A stretch of 33,543 nucleotides of DNA from Poteriospumella lacustris (taxonomy: Eukaryota; Sar; Chrysophyceae; Chromulinales; Dinobryaceae). Position 1 is the stretch's first letter; every line of letters starts with the position of its first letter. The stretch spans positions 231,822 through 265,364 of the forward strand of contig SMOI01000007.1 of the NCBI GenBank assembly GCA_008000375.1, written 5' to 3'. Positions 33,201 through 33,543 of this stretch are shown in pieces. Below the pieces are notes generated by a model. It was given only the letters and a program-made list of their open reading frames with translations. It did no database searches and was not told the DNA's origin. Position numbers and translations under genes: made by a program.

Positions 33201-33543
33201 CAGCGCGTCCGCCAGCTCGCCGTCCGCCTGTCATCAGTCACAGTCGCAGAGTCCACATCGTCAGCAAACACCTCGTATACACGCTCTCTGTCGACGCCAC
33301 CTACCTCTTGAAGGTGATGGAAGTTCACATACACCGTCGATTTGTTGAAGCGAACCATGTTGCTGATCTGCACCATGTAGTCGTCCAGAAACCTGTGCAC
33401 ACCACCGATCCAACAACAATCACCATCAATACACAGGCGCTAAATCGATCAATCGCCGATCAATCGTACTTTTGTTGAGTGATTTCGTCGCCTTCATGGG
33501 GAATCGAATAGTTCTTCAGAAACTCCTCAAAGCGCAGCCGTAC
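30217..33543 (-). repeat. Right arm of the MCM6 inverted repeat (runs off the window)
   Basis: This arm is the reverse complement of 26621-29947. Its inner edge at 30217 is abrupt, and the last base of the window still matches its partner at 26621. All five introns are duplicated with the exons, so it arose from DNA, not from a processed transcript. Confidence 0.95.
30250..33543 (-). CDS. MCM6: MCM6, second copy in inverted orientation (5' end outside window)
   Basis: By mirror symmetry the exons are 33543-33470 (partial exon 1), 33392-33305, 33227-33097, 33007-31810, 31691-31001 and 30917-30250. Introns are 33469-33393, 33304-33228, 33096-33008, 31809-31692 and 31000-30918. The first 15 codons would lie beyond the right edge. 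Every splice site, the zinc-binding cysteines, Walker A and B motifs, arginine finger and winged helix are intact and match the left copy, so there is no sign of pseudogene decay. Whether it has its own promoter cannot be seen. It could be a true duplicate kept identical by gene conversion, a very recent duplication, or an assembly product. Confidence 0.93.

Noticed and set aside
26621-33543. Mobile element or terminal inverted repeat transposon
   Set aside because: The arms are a normal intron-containing MCM6 gene. No transposase, target-site duplication or integrase is visible.

Overview
The window is nuclear DNA of a eukaryote. Genes are split by short GT-AG introns (71-118 nt), and the products are MCM6, an ATG101-like autophagy protein, a type II membrane glycosyltransferase and a giant secretory-pathway receptor. 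The giant protein carries a stalk of QPS/QPT tetrapeptides. From general knowledge such stalks are common in stramenopile genomes (diatoms, chrysophytes and relatives), so a stramenopile is the best guess. The short introns argue against a long-intron brown alga. This is inference, not proof.

Layout. (1) Positions 1-21168, minus strand: one enormous gene, open at its 3' end at the left window edge. Exon 1 (21168-13204, 2655 codons) joins in frame across an 85-nt intron to exon 2 (13118-1, at least 4372 codons), giving at least 7027 residues. In order: signal peptide, a domain with eight Asp-box motifs, about 1960 residues of tetrapeptide stalk, a REJ-like module, an EGF-like cysteine motif, about seven membrane segments, and a long acidic, Ala/Ser/Pro-rich tail. 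(2) Positions 21169-22140: a more AT-rich intergenic region. (3) Positions 24461-22141, minus strand: a four-exon GT61-type glycosyltransferase of 691 aa. (4) Positions 24927-26090, plus strand: a three-exon ATG101-like gene of 332 aa, divergent from the glycosyltransferase. (5) Positions 26576-29914, plus strand: a complete six-exon MCM6 gene of 964 aa. (6) Positions 30250-33543, minus strand: a second MCM6 copy facing the first. Only its first 15 codons lie outside the window.

The two MCM6 copies form a large inverted repeat. Arms 26621-29947 and 30217-33543 mirror each other base for base wherever I compared them, introns included, around a 269-nt spacer that is not symmetrical. The outer end of the palindrome lies beyond the right edge of the window.

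The genes do not form a pathway. MCM6 belongs to the replicative helicase, ATG101 to autophagy initiation, GT61 to secretory-pathway glycosylation and the giant protein to the cell surface. The two items most worth following up are the giant propeller-stalk-REJ-membrane protein, whose 13-kb second exon is easily missed because it has no stop inside the window, and the MCM6 palindrome with its sharp identity boundary.
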